Of a DNA stretch of 64,000 nt, positions 1 through 13,020 are shown piece after piece. The DNA comes from Trichoplax sp. H2 (taxonomy: Eukaryota; Placozoa; Uniplacotomia; Trichoplacea). The notes beneath the pieces are model-generated. The model was not told where the DNA came from and ran no database searches. It was given only the letters and a program-made list of their open reading frames with translations. Location: positions 1-64,000 of the forward strand of contig NOWV01000147.1 of the NCBI GenBank assembly GCA_003344405.1, read 5' to 3'. Both the position numbers and the translations under genes were made by a program. The stretch's first letter is position 1. Every line of letters starts with the position of its first letter.

Positions 1-2174
1 TAGTCTTGCTATGGTTTATGTGCATATGATTCTTGCGCTTTTTAACTTCCATTTGTAATTTGGCCATAACTTTTACGTCATTTCTAGCTGTATCAATAGC
101 TTTAATCTAGTGCTTACGTTCTTTTCGCCTTCTTTATTATTCACAGGTGACAATTCACGATGGGCATTTTAGAAGCTCTGAAGTAGCCTTTCATTTCCCG
201 CTAATTTATGAGATATTAACATAAATCGATTAACCGCATTGAAAAGTTTTACCGTAATTTGGCACGGAGATTAACTACAGCTAAAATATAAAAGAGCTTT
301 GATTCTCTACTAATTATTCGGATTATTAGTACGCATCAATTAGCTATATTGAAAATTTTTTATCATAATTAGATATCCAGTTAAACTACTATTCATCCTA
401 TAGTATATGATACTAAAGTAGAATAGTTATAATGTTATCCTTCCAGTACAATATTAATAAAATTTATTGACACTGCCTCTTTTCTCCTCTTGTATTGCTT
501 TCATATATTCTTTACTTAGCTCTTCATGATTCTCTTCTTGTTTTTGATCTTCTTGATTTTCTTGATTTTCTTGATTTTCTTGCGATTACTTATTTTCATC
601 ATCCTTCTCCTCTCCTGCATCTTCGCCCAATATCATAGATTGAATCATCTTCTCAGATCTTTTGTTGCCGATCCCATTTATTGCCTCTGTTAGTGATTTT
701 CTTCCATCAAATTTCAATGCGTAGTTCATAAAATCTTCTGTTAGTCGATTTAGTCTAGCTTGTGCACAAGTTCATCTTCTGCCATCTTAACCGAAAAGGT
801 ATATCTTATACCATCGAAATCATTGGAAGGTGGCCTTACCGAATGAAATACTGTACCTTGGGAAAGAGCACTCTGCCCATAACGTGGTCATACCTCTGTA
901 ATATAGTTATTATCATCATCAGCACTCTCAAAGTACGCAGTTTCTTCACCCTTTTGTGCAATCCAATTGGGATTTAAATAAGTTACCATCGTCCATTGAT
1001 CAGTAATCGATAAATAATCGCTATGCAATCGTCTATTAACGTTATTTCGAATCATATTACTTGAGACATCATAAGGGAAATAAATATCACGACTACCGAC
1101 ATGATTAACCACCTGCTGATGAATTTTCCATAAATTGCTATTTGCAAAATCTTGTACAGAGAAAATAGCCATCCATGATACACCGTCACTGCCGTCGTCA
1201 TGAATATATGTGTAGAAATATTCCTTGTATTTCACAAGTTTACGTAATCCTTCCAGTTCTTCAGGAGTAAATAAGTTGTCTAATACATAGATTTTTTTAC
1301 CATTTTCGCCAACATATCGTCGTGTAATATATTTCTCTACATCAATTACTCGATTTGCTGATACAGACGCGATATCATTTAACTTTGTGTTACGAATATT
1401 TCTTCGATGTTCAAATTTTTTCTTATAATATTCGATACCGTTTCGTAACTTTTCACTTGATTTAGTTAATTTAATATGGATTGTTTTGAGAGGATCGTAA
1501 CGATCTATTGCTGGAGGCTTATAAAGATGCTCGATCGATGAATCGAACATAACCATTCTAAAGGCAAGAGGATGGACAGCACTGACAATTTCGTTATTAT
1601 CATCATAGAATACAATATCGCCGTAATCATTCTTTTTCCATTTGCCTGTTAAATAGACGATAGCACTAACATCATCGTCACGAGATGGAGTATCAGTAGA
1701 TTTCTTTGGAATTTCAGATCTTATAACTAATTTAGCAGCGTCTTGATAAATATGATAGTCGTTACCTTGTTTATCGCCTTTAAAATGTTTTACAGCTCTA
1801 ATAAGTTTTTGACCGATCTTTGATTTTTCCATAAACTGAGGATCGAGAAATGTTTTCCATAAGATATGATCAGGGCTTTCTTCTTTATAATCGCTACCAT
1901 TATTATAGTTGTTAAGTGTCATTTCCCACTGTCCAAGACTGGATAAATATCGTCGGAACAGATAGATACTGAAAGGTTGTGTAAAGTTATTATATATCGA
2001 AATTTTTCGATTATCGGACGTATAGAATGAACGGTATAGATTTTCATCGAAGTCATCTCTTATTTTAGTTTCATCGGATTTTTTAGACTTTTTAGCGTCA
2101 CCAAATATCACAATAATAACAACTACGAATAAGTATATCCATTGATTTCTTATATTCCTAGAGAGACGAACCAT
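1..2174 (-). pseudogene. Broken copy of the double-domain 2OG-Fe(II) oxygenase (cluster copy 1)
   Basis: This is the fourth member of the tandem oxygenase family, read right to left. The start (2174), the signal peptide, the degenerate first domain and the beginning of the second domain are open to residue 428. Translation then meets TGA at 888-890, exactly where the paralogues have an Arg codon in the stretch EVRPRYGRS. Beyond it the family sequence continues with more lesions: a 5-bp insertion (766-770) shifts the frame after the AEDE motif, and a TAA lies in the acidic tail (586-588). The exon-end donor (AAAAG|GTAT in the others) is degraded near 470-480. A remnant of the last exon (about 1-190) still reads MAKLQ but needs a frame change. 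The distal iron His and the Arg that binds 2-oxoglutarate lie beyond the first stop. GGET is altered to GEET. A truncated but expressed protein cannot be excluded. The call rests on direct alignment with the three intact copies. Confidence 0.85.
552..578. repeat. Short 9-bp tandem repeat in the pseudogene tail
   Basis: Three copies of CTTGATTTT (plus strand) encode Asn-Gln-Glu repeats on the minus strand, within the acidic or polar tail of the broken oxygenase copy. It is probably replication slippage in a low-complexity tail. Confidence 0.7.
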
Positions 2175-3972
2175 AATTGCATTAATGTGGTCCTCGTACG
2201 CGAAATAATTTCAGTAATTGCGTAGAATAACGATCTATGAAAATTGCAAACAAATAAAGCTTCTAAATGAAGTTTACTGCTTTGACGATAGCTTCTTTAT
2301 TCAATCATGAGTTTATGCAAAAGCTATTTTAAGCCCGGTAAAGATCTGATTATATACAGTACCGCAAGTCTTATGTACATTTATCACATATGACGATTGA
2401 ATAGAAAGTCCTCTATAAACAGGAAAGAGAAGGCGTTACTGGAAATTTTAATTACGATCTTTATGATGGAGGATAATGCGGCTTGAACGCTTATTTTCTA
2501 TCCCTAGTACCTTTTGAAGCGCTATAACTACAACAAAGTTAAATGGTGTATTAGGCTTTTTCTATGTCGCTCTTTTTCCTTAGGATATAAATCTACGAAG
2601 AACATCATAATGCCTAGCTACTATAGTTAAAATTAAATATATAATATCGTTTGATGGACGTTAGATTGTAAATAGGCCTATAAGATTACAAGGGCATAAT
2701 ATTGCTATCTCTTTTAGATGATCAATAAATAATGCCAAGTATACTCGTAGGTAATCTCTACCATTAGTGTAAGGGATAAACCCGCCTATATTTGCCCAAA
2801 CTAAGCTTACAGTTGATAAATATATAATTATAATCTAGTAGGTTAGATGGTAGATCATAACATTAACCCTTATCGATAGTTATTCAATGATATTAAATTC
2901 AGGCGAGCTCTATAGCCTGACGGTTATGCTTACAGTTAGTAAATTTAGGCATAATCAAAATCTAATCGATTAGACTATCTGATATAACATTGCTAATCCT
3001 TGCCGAGGATCGTCATGCATATTCTAATAATTTACTGTCGTATCAATCAAATTGGTTTATCCTTACTACTTACATAGAGAACGCCGGTAGTTAACCATTC
3101 GACTTTTATAATATACAAATTAGATAATAACACTGTATGCAACTATATCGTCATCAATTCTAATCAGCTGAAATAACTAAAGACGATTTCGCTGACTTTA
3201 CTTAATATTAGAGCTATACTTATCTTGAAATGGACTTTCATCAAGCATTTTCGATATTTTCAATAAGAATAATATGGAGATATTCAATTACTTATAAATG
3301 AGACCCGATAAAAGGGAAAGTAACAGAGAAGAATTCTTGTTGAATAAGTTAATAATTAAATCATGCTGGTAGATTTTCGAATACGTAGAGATGGTAACTG
3401 TGGCACTTTTTAACACACCTTCAATAATAATATAGAGAACTGTGATGGAATTGCCAAAGAGCGATTAAATTTGCCGAATTTATTGCCTATTGCATAATGG
3501 TGTGCCCTTTCATTGACAATATCTTGATACTAACGTGTAGTATTCACGTATAACAAATTGAATAGATGTATACTTGTAACTATTGCATAGTTCTGCTTTG
3601 ATGGATCTAGCTTAGGAAATTTCCATCAGTGAGATCATTTTCAGTAAATAGGATTAATGAAGACTGTTATTAGTCAAAATAGAAGATAACCTTAATACTA
3701 AATGAGTCATGTTTAAAAATGAGTCCTAGATACATGTTGATATTAGTTCATATATTTTAACAAATAGTATAATATACTCGAATACTTTACAAAGACCAAT
3801 ACAGTATTACGCTAGCTACCTTGACTAACAGCATCTATTATAATCAATTTCTATCATTCTAGATCTACAGAAAATCATTGCCTTGTCATGTTATACATAT
3901 ATCAATTTAACTTCTGTTTATCTATCGATTGATGGTATTAATTGCCAGCAGATTGTTTATTTAGCCTTCGAC
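2175..3972. other. Intergenic, no feature seen
   Basis: AT-rich spacer between the broken copy 1 and copy 2 of the oxygenase cluster. No convincing exon, RNA gene or long repeat was seen. It must contain the promoter of copy 1 or its remnant. Confidence 0.5.
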
Positions 3973-6041
3973 CTATAAATGTTTACTAATTTGGTCTGCT
4001 AATTTATCGGCTGTTTTATATATCTTCATTTCTATGGAGTTTTGTAGCTTAGCCATCTTGTCTCCGTTATATCTATGCTTTTCAATTGTCTTAATTAATT
4101 TCAGGCGTTCTTTGGCACCTGCTTTATTTTCTATTTCAGGCAGTGATCGATGAGGATGACGATAGGCTTCCGCCAAACTCTCGAATTCTTCATCTAATAA
4201 GGAAAATAACACATCAGTAGGATGAAAGCAATGGATAAAATAGCTCTCTATAATGACCATAGATCTTAGCATAAGTTATTACGGCTTATCCATTAATCAA
4301 GAGCTTTGCAGTTTAAGAAAAATAAACGGTTATTTAGAATAACTTTAGACTAGAGTAAAGAATAAATACCTTTTGCTGCTTTATTTTGATTGTTGGTATT
4401 GCTCTCTTGTGATCGTTGATCATTTCCTTCACCAATTGCGTCTTGATTTTGTTCCTCATTGATATGGAAGCCATTATCAGTTATTAGTTCATCTTCATCT
4501 AAGAGCATACTTAAAGTACTTTTCTCCAGTTTTTTGGAGCCTAATTTGTGTGCAATTCTTTTAATGTAATCATACTGATCCACATTTCCTGCATAAATTG
4601 CATAATCTTCCGATAATCGATTTAATCTAGCTTGTGGTTCATCTTCTGCCATCTTGACAGAGAATGAATATCTTAAACCGTCGAAATCATTGGATGGAGG
4701 CCTTGCTGAATGGTAAATGGTACTCTGAAAAATAACACTTCGACCATAACGTGGCCTCACTTCTATCACATAGTCGTTGTCATCGGTATTTTTTTCGAAG
4801 TAAGCGGTTTCTCCACCCATTTGTGCAGTCCAATTTGGATTTAAGTAAGTTACCATTGTCCATTGATCAGCAGTTTGTGAGCAATCATCATGGACTCGAG
4901 TATTATCGGTATTTTTAATCATATTACATGAGACATCATAGGGGAAATAGGTATCACGACTGCCGACATAGCGAACCACTTGTTGATGGATTTTCCATAA
5001 ATTACTATCGACAAAGTCTTGTAGAGAGAAAGATGCTAACCATGATACACCATCGCTTCCTTTGTCAAGATAACTTTGATGGACATATTCCTTATATTCA
5101 ATAATTCGACGTAAGCCTTGTAATTCTTGAGGAGTAAATACGTTATCTAAGACGTAGATTTTTTTACCACTTTGGGCTACATATTGTCGTGTAATATGTT
5201 TCTCGACATCGATAGTTCGCGGCTGCGATAGAGGAGCGATATCGTTTAATTTCTTATTTCGAGCATCTACTCGATGTTGTGATCGTGCTTTATAATCTTC
5301 GATGGCTTTCTTTAATTTATCACTGGATTTAGTCAGTTTAATATGGATTGTTCTTACTGGGCCATTACTATCGATGGATGGAGGCTTGTAAAGATGTTCG
5401 ATGGAAGAATCAAACATGACCATCCTAAACATAAGAGGGTGAACACCGCATACAATTTCCTTATTTTTCTCATAGAATAAAATATCACCATAGTCGTTTT
5501 TCTTCCATTTGGTGATTAAATAGAGGATAGCGCTGATATCGTTATCATCAGCTGGAGCATCGATACTCCCTTTAGGCACTTCCGATCTTACGACAAGTTT
5601 AGCAGCGACATTATACATGTGGTAGTTATCACTTGCTTGATCACCTTTAAAATGCTGAACAGCGCGAAGGACTTTACGACCAATTTTACTTTTTTCAATG
5701 AACTCAGGATCGAGAAAGGATTTCCACAAGATATGATCAGGGCTATCGTCTCTAAAATCGCTACCATTATTATAATCTTTGAGTGTATGCTCCCATCGAC
5801 CAGCGTCGGACAAATAACGTCGAAGTAGGTAGACATTGGACGGCAGTAAAAAGTCATTATAGACCGAAATTTTTCGATGATCGGACGTATAGAATGATTT
5901 ATAGAGGTTGTGATCGAAATTATCCTTTTGCTCTTCACGATTGGATTTTTCCGAGTTGTCACCATTGCTAAAAGTGATTATCGTCATCGATAACAGTAAG
6001 CATAGGTATAAATTTCTGACACTACATAATAGAATTGCCAT
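3973..6041 (-). CDS. Secretory double-domain 2OG-Fe(II) oxygenase (prolyl-hydroxylase-like), copy 2
   Basis: Two exons: 6041-4370 and 4193-3973, joined by a 176-bp phase-1 intron (AAAAG|GTATTT ... TTATTAG|ATG), giving 630 aa. Residues 1-27 are a signal peptide. Domain 1 (about 40-240) has the double-stranded beta-helix pattern and keeps a distal His (H216, SSIEH), but has R152-S-E where the iron-binding HxD should be, so it is probably inactive. Domain 2 (about 285-475) has H384-D-D386, a GGET turn (409-412), distal H444 (YHSARPP) and R457, the complete set for Fe(II) and 2-oxoglutarate binding. An acidic linker follows, then a second-exon tail with conserved PHR and MAKLQ motifs. Family knowledge suggests hydroxylation of protein side chains in the ER or outside the cell; the substrate is unknown. 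There is no KDEL-type end (it ends SKHL). It is a tandem neighbour of three paralogues on the same strand. Confidence 0.88.
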
Positions 6042-6139
6042 AGTTCTTAGGGTATTTTTGTACTCCTTCTTGAAGATTTTTATTCGAGCTCGTTTATATG
6101 TCCGAGATATATACTGTAATTATTGAAGTCTCCGTAGTA

Positions 6140-6480
6140 GTAAAGGCAAGTTAAGGCAACGCACCAAACACTTCTCGATATGTATTGATCCTTATTGAAG
6201 GAAATTCAAGTTTCTTTACTCAAGGCAAGTTAAAGCAAGGCACCAAGGGCGTCTCAATGTATACTGATCCTAACAGAATAAAATGGAAATTTCCGTAGCC
6301 AATGGAGCTTCTCAATCTGTACTGATCCTTGTTGAATAAAATGGAAGTTTCTCAATCTGTACTGACCCTTATTGAAAAAATGGAAGTTTCTATAATCAAT
6401 GGAGCTTCTCGATCTGTACTGATCCTTATTGAAGAAAATCCAATTTTCTCTGATCAAGGCAAGTTAAAGTAACGCCCCAG
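6140..6480. repeat. Local degenerate tandem repeat upstream of copy 2
   Basis: Five copies of a phrase close to CTGTACTGATCCTTATTGAA start near 6181, 6258, 6318, 6357 and 6414, spaced 40-80 bp and followed by AATGGAAGTTTC variants. The phrase GGCAAGTTAAAGCA occurs near 6142, 6222 and 6456 and brackets the array. The 67-codon minus-strand open frame across it (6254-6457) is made of these repeats and is not a gene. Confidence 0.75.
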
Positions 6481-8530
6481 GAGCTTCGAAATATAGAATC
6501 CTCGTACAGTCATCAACTGAATAAACAGTCGACGACCGATTTACAATTAATCTCCTTAGCTGTTTAGGTCACGTAAAATCAACTTGATATCGCTCAACCT
6601 ATAAAGAATATTGAATAGTATAAGATCCTTTAGAGGTAAGGGAAAAGAGGCGCTGATTCTAATTCTACGCTAGCTAAGTGGTTGTCTGTACCCAACATCG
6701 ATATTATACTACAATACAAAAGTCTATTTTAGAAATATAAAGCCTATAATTATTATAATGAATTCTTCTTACTGCCTATTGAAATGGTAATGCCATTGAT
6801 TTTATTCTACTGCCTATTAATATTAGGCATGATAGACAATAACGCAAAAGTTAACATCACGTATACATCGGAATGAATGGAATTAGATCTAGTTTGACCA
6901 GTAGCTCCTACGTGATGATGAAAATAATACTCTGGAATAAAAATATATATACTACCTATGTTTAGTCTTTAACTCTGCTATAGTAAACGTAATTCTCATA
7001 GTTCTTTAACGGCTATTTTAGTGGTTTACTGCTTGCCACAGGTGTCATAATATCCATTCAATCAACGCCATGTTGGCATCCAGTTTTATTGGTAATAGAG
7101 TTATGACTGCCTCAAGTTCATACATTCAGTCGAAATAGTTCTTTCTATCAGGATTGCTTAACCATTCCATGACAGATTGAAAGAACTTTCGACGTACAGC
7201 CGTAGTAAACTTGATTAATTCAGTTTGCAAAGGAGAGTTTAGTGTGCACAGTCAAAATAAATATTAGGTAGAAACGATTGCCGTATATGGATACTACAAG
7301 CGTTTCCTTGAAGAGAATTAATATCGATTGGATAATAAAGACGATAGCCTCCCAAGGAGCTATTTACAAATTTCCATTGGAAATGATTCTGAGTAGAAAT
7401 TACTACTAAATAAGATTTTTATAATTAGTGTTGGACCCACTGTAGCCATTGAATGCAACTAAATTCGTTTTTAATGCTGTTCCTGTGAATTATTTACCGT
7501 TCATTTCAATATGGCAGGGGTTATTCTATAGCTTACTCTGAGTAAATGAGGATGCAAGATATCGGCTAGTAAGCTCGTAAAATAAACATTCTAGATGATT
7601 ACATATTGACAGTAAGTGAGCTGCCAATGAAACAGATATTAGCAATTCCCTCTAAGTTTCGATGTCATAATTCAAACGAGTGGATGTCAGAGAATAGTAA
7701 TTAAACTCTCTGTTAGATATAGATCCTAACAAATGGGAGTTAGAGAGTAGTAATTCAACTCCTCGTTAGAAAGGGGTTCGGATGATTGCAACGAAGGAGT
7801 GACAGAGAGAACAAGTCTTGATCGTTATTGAAATCATATCATTTCATAAGCATGATATTCAAGTTTCTTTTTATAAATCCTTGTCATCATTGTCTTACTG
7901 AGAAAATTGTTTGGATCGCTTGCCAAGTGCTAAAAATCATTCACCATTTTCCATTGCTAATATAATTATAGATAGTATAATTTATCGCCAATGATTTTAA
8001 AGGGTGATATGATATCTTGAAGTACTAGGCAAGAAGGTGAGAAATATTGAAGGAGTAGTTAGAAGATAGATTCCGTTGCACGAACAGAATAGATGACTAC
8101 AGCAAACTAGATATTTTTAATAAAGTAGAAGAGCAAAAACCAATCAAAGAAAGGTATGGAAAGGATGAAGATGGCAAAAGTGCAACCTTGGACAGAAATA
8201 CACTGTTTAGAATGCTATATTTATTTCGAATAAGAATATGAAAGTTAAACAGCTGTTATAGTGGTATACACACAACACTACATTACATTACTTTCAGCGA
8301 TATTATTAGTAGCAAATGAGATTATTACCACCAATGAAAAGTCGCTTAAATCTATAGCATCCAATTGATTGTATTGGATTGAATGTTAATTCCGCAATAT
8401 GAAACAAAATAATGATAAAATTGTAATAGGAATGAATAATTATAGTAGTCGTTATTTCCTACTGGATCAACTTGGGCTACAAACTGGATTGTGAAAGAAT
8501 CATAAAGTAGAGCTGGCATAATAGATAAAT
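6481..8530. other. Intergenic, minor repeats and one open stretch
   Basis: Mostly featureless spacer between copies 2 and 3. At about 7685-7790 a 45-bp phrase (GTYAGAGARTAGTAATT...) occurs twice. At about 8053-8241 the plus strand is open for some 60 codons with protein-like composition, but has no early Met and no clear splice sites. No complete gene was seen. Confidence 0.45.
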
Positions 8531-10675
8531 TTATAAATATGGAGCAATTTGAGCAGAGACTTTAGCATAGGAATTGTGCATATTCTCTTCTAAGGAGTTT
8601 TGCAATTTAGCCATGATTTTACCGTTATCCCTATGCTTATCGATTGTCTTGATTAACTTGGCTCGTTTTTTAACGCCATCTTTATTGGTAACCTCGACTA
8701 ACTTTCGATGAGGATTGCGATAATCATCCAGCATATATTCAAGTTCCTCTGTAATGAATTTGTAATATGGCGTCAAGAGATAGAATCAGTGTAATGATGG
8801 AATACTCTATGACTACCGAATTTACTTCCTTATAATCGACTTTAATTTTATTTTAGAACGGGGTTACTAATGGAAAGTAAAGCTATAACACCTTGGCACA
8901 CTGTTCTAGACGATCACCACCATGAAAATATATTTAATTATTTCTACTCTACTCTAATAATAATGAATTAAGCCATTCATGCTCAGCATATTCACATTGA
9001 CAAGTTGAATGGACAATTTACCTTCTTCTGCTTCGTCTTCAACAGATTGATCCTTTTGAGCTGGTGATTGGTCTTCTTCCTCTTCATCTTGATATTGCCC
9101 TTTACCTCGCGTTTTGCCTTCTCCTTCGTCATCGACCTGGGGCGCATCTTCGCCTAACAACATACGGAGAACCATTTTCTCTCCTTTTTCCGTCCCCATC
9201 ATACGTCCAATTCTTGTCACACTATCACGCAGGTCAATATTTCCAGCATAAATTGAAAAATCTTCCGTTAATCGATTGACTCGAGCTTGTGCTTCGTCTT
9301 CTGCCATCTTAACCGAAAAGGTATATCTTAAACCATCGAAATCATTGGCTGGCGGCCTTGCTGAATGATAGAGTGTACTCTGGAAAATAACACTTCGTCC
9401 ATAACGTGGCCTGACTTCGGTAATATAAAAATTATCGTCGATATTTTTCTCAAAGTAAGCCGTTTCGCCACCCATTTGTGCAGTCCAATTGGGGTTCAAG
9501 TAGGTTACCATCGTCCATTGATCAGCTACTTGTGAACAATCATCATGGACTCGCGTTTTATCATTACATCGAATCATATTACATGAAACATCATAAGGGA
9601 AATAGGTAGTGCGACTACCAACATGGCGAACAACTTGTTGATGGACATTCCATAAATTGCTATCGACAAAGTCTTGTAGCGAAAAGGATGCAGCCCAGCT
9701 AACACCATCACTTCCTTCATCGAAATTACCATCATGATCGTAGCGCTTATATTCGATGAGTTTGCGTAAATTTTTCAGCTCTTCAGCAGTATATAAATTA
9801 TCCAGGACGTACATTTTTTTACCATTGGGGGCCGTATAAGTTCGTGTAATATGTTTATCGACATCGATGACTTGTCCTGCTTGTATTGGAGCAACTTGGT
9901 TTAGTGTTTTTTCACGAGCTTGGGATCGAAGTTGTGATCGAGCTTTCCATTGCTCGATAGCATTATTGACTTTCTCCTTGGATTGAGTTAATTTAACTTG
10001 CAAGGTGATAACTGGGCCTTCATGATCGACCGAGGGAGTTTTATATTGATGCTCGATAGAAGAATCAAACATGATCATGCGAAATATAAGTGGATGAACA
10101 GCACCGATAATTTCCTTGTTGTTATCGTAAAATAAAATATCACCATAATCATTTTTTTTCCATTTACCTATTAAATATAAGATAGCACTGACATCGCCAT
10201 TACCCATTGGTGCATCTTGACTGCTTTTTGGGATTTCTGATCTTGCAATTAATTTTGCAGCAACATGATAGATCTGGTAGTCATTGCCTTGTTGATCGCC
10301 TTTAAAATGTCTAACAGCTCGTATGATTTTTTGACCAATTTTGGTTTTGCCAATGAATTCAGGATCGGGAAAAATTTTCCACAAGACATGATCAGGACTA
10401 TCTTCTTTAAAATCACTACCGTTATTATAATCGTTCAGTGTAACTTCCCATTGGCCAATGGTGAATAAATAGCGTTTAAGTAAGTAGAGAGAAGTGGGTT
10501 TTAAAAAGTTGTTATAGATGGAAAGTTTTCGATTATCCTCTGTGTAAAACGACTTGTACAAATTGGTATCGAAATCATCCTTTTCTGGGACATTTTTACT
10601 TTTGCTTGATTTCTTACTATCGTCGGCTGAGATTAGGATAGCGCAAAGTATCAAGAGACCGATTGATTTTCGCAT
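8531..10675 (-). CDS. Secretory double-domain 2OG-Fe(II) oxygenase (prolyl-hydroxylase-like), copy 3
   Basis: Exons 10675-9022 and 8748-8531 with a phase-1 intron (GAAG|GTAAAT ... ATTACAG|AGG), 623 aa. A short signal peptide ends near residue 17 (ILISADDS). Domain 1 has R145-S-E in place of HxD and is presumably structural. Domain 2 carries H377-D-D379, GGET, H437 and R450, so an active Fe(II)/2OG site is predicted. The linker (about 510-555) is the longest and most acidic of the family (EEEED, EDEAEE) before the second-exon tail with PHR and MAKLQ. If the intron were read through, the frame would add about 22 residues and stop; the conserved donor and the paralogous second exon argue for splicing. 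A CT/GA microsatellite lies about 75 bp upstream of the start. Confidence 0.88.
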
Positions 10676-13020
10676 CCTGTTGACAATCGTTATCTTGGAT
10701 AATCACTAGAAAAGGGAACGGAAACACAATTTTTCTAAATTGTACTTTCTCTCTCTCTCTCTCAATTACAGATCAAGTAGAAATAGTGTAGTACTCTGGA
10801 CAACTGTATACCAATAGTTCAATGGATTAAATTGAAGGAGCCAATCTGCCTCTATGTGTCCTTTTAATAGACAATCAATATTAAACTTTAACGACTCTTT
10901 TTTAATAGGCAACTTTACGTCATAACGCTAACAACAGGTCGTTACTTCGCAATTATGAGAGAAAGAATTGATGTCGGTAGCTGGAATGGAGTACAATATT
11001 GAATTGTTTTACTATTATGGGGGATTGCCTATTGACATAATAATGGAGGCTTGCACTAATTGCAAAAAGTCACGCCTTCATAAGGCATTGAAGAAGAATA
11101 GTAAGAATATTATTTAAGCTATCTTATAGTTTTAAGACAAATTGAATAGACATGGTGTACAACTACTATAAGAGATCAAATATTGATCGAAGCTTAGACG
11201 TAGGACAACATTGTTGTATAGGAAATTATAAAGAGAGGATAGAAAATGAATATCAATAAATGATCCGTGGGCTAGCTATGACAACATGGATTGCCTTGTA
11301 ATTAAGTCTAGTCTACGAGTACTCGTATCCTAAGAGGAAAGGGATTGATGATGCAATTCTTGCTGTTGGTTTGGGTAGATGGAGGCTGAGATAATGGCTT
11401 CCATCATGGTTTATAAACTATACCAAGATAGGCCATCTTGAGACGGTAGAATAGTACTGAAGGAGAGGCAATATTAAGCATAGCAAAACGATATACTCAT
11501 ATATACGTAGAAGAAAACTTCCCATAGGTAGTATCTACTGTACTCTTCAACCGAAATAATTTACTTAATTGAATAAGCTAGTACTCCAAATAGGATGAGT
11601 AGATTATCATTATTACTCGTATTTGTCAACTTGCCTTTTAAATGAACGGCCCCCCAAAATGCATACTATGCCGGTGCTAGAAGTAGTCAATCAATTGTAA
11701 ATTATAGGAATCATTACAGCACGTTTTTCTATAGTAATTTTCCTACATTATAGATCGATCTTATGTTAACTACGGATACGCCTTAACTCATAAGATTGCA
11801 TTGAATTTATGGCATATTTAACTAAGAAAGTGTTATACTTAAGCAATGAGTTCACTCCGTGAGTAACATTTATAACTGATATTTATCGTTAATGTTCCGT
11901 ATTTCTAGCTACATCAGGTTACACCTCGATACGATTATGATTTATACTTCGCACTACAATTAGTAAATGATCAGTTCACTTTTTGCAATCTACAGTATTA
12001 CAAGCTGTAGTTCAGCCCCAAATATAACTTGGATTACGATCCAAGATTGTACAAGAACAGGTTAAAAATTGTACGTTCGAGTGTAAGATTGTATTAAGTA
12101 TCTATTTTAGTGAATCTAACTACAGTAATTATATAACAGAAAGCAACTATAACGGACTGTTTTATTCTTACCCCATAATGTAAGAAGTAGATCTATATGC
12201 ATATAAACACGACCGATAGATCGGAATCATTAATTAAATGAACAATAAGAAAAATATCTGCTGTGCCAGTACTGAATCTCTCTATATTGATATCTACAGT
12301 ATGGCTAAAACCTGAATTCCGGCAATGTATGATAGCCGGCTAAAGTTCGAATTAGGAGTGCACATCGTCCTATAGTTTAAGAACGACTATTTACTTAATA
12401 GAAAGAAAATCAACTCCGTTTAGTCCTTTCGCATACTGCATTGCTAAACACTTCCGTAAAGCAATAAAATCGATTAATCTGATTAGCATTCTACTTCAAG
12501 CATGAGTATCGCCGGCTAAAGCCCTAAAATCGAATATTTTTGCTTTTCATATCACTGTTCTACTACAGTAGTTCAAAGGACGAAGGACTAAATCTATCGC
12601 AGACTAATGCAGCTTCAATAGCTTATCCATAATTTATAAATGATTTATGCTACTGATCTACGTAGTTTCTTGCTACGATTCAACAGTACAAGGTTCGGCT
12701 AGTATACACTGACGACCAATCCATAACAAGATTGCCGAAATCAAGAATTCTTTATTGGTACCAAACCCACACATATACACCACTCGATGGTAAAGCATCA
12801 AGTGGTTCCTTGCTTACACACAGTTATCCTATTTATCAATCGCTATACTAAATCTAAGCTAACTAGGGATAAAGTTACTAGCTAGTAAAGAATAACTTAA
12901 TAATTAAAATAGTCCAAATTTAAATGATTTACAGTAAAAATGCGATGGCATGATTTACGTAAAATGAGCATCAACATCAGTAAGGTTATAAATACTACTA
13001 AAATGGAATACTATTTATCC
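10676..13020. other. Intergenic with a CT microsatellite
   Basis: Contains a (CT)n run at 10749-10763, which reads (GA)n in the direction of copy 3 and lies in its probable promoter. The rest, up to the end of copy 4, shows no gene or repeat that I can support. Confidence 0.5.

Noticed and set aside
5588-5965. 125-codon minus-strand frame plus overlapping plus-strand frames at 5619-6126
   Set aside because: Alternative-frame shadows of oxygenase copy 2.
6254-6457. 67-codon minus-strand frame with repeated FNKxQYRxR phrases
   Set aside because: Translation of the local nucleotide repeat, not a protein repeat.
8954-9020. Read-through C-terminus of oxygenase copy 3
   Set aside because: The stretch after 9022 is the start of the intron; the paralogues share the donor position and the downstream exon.
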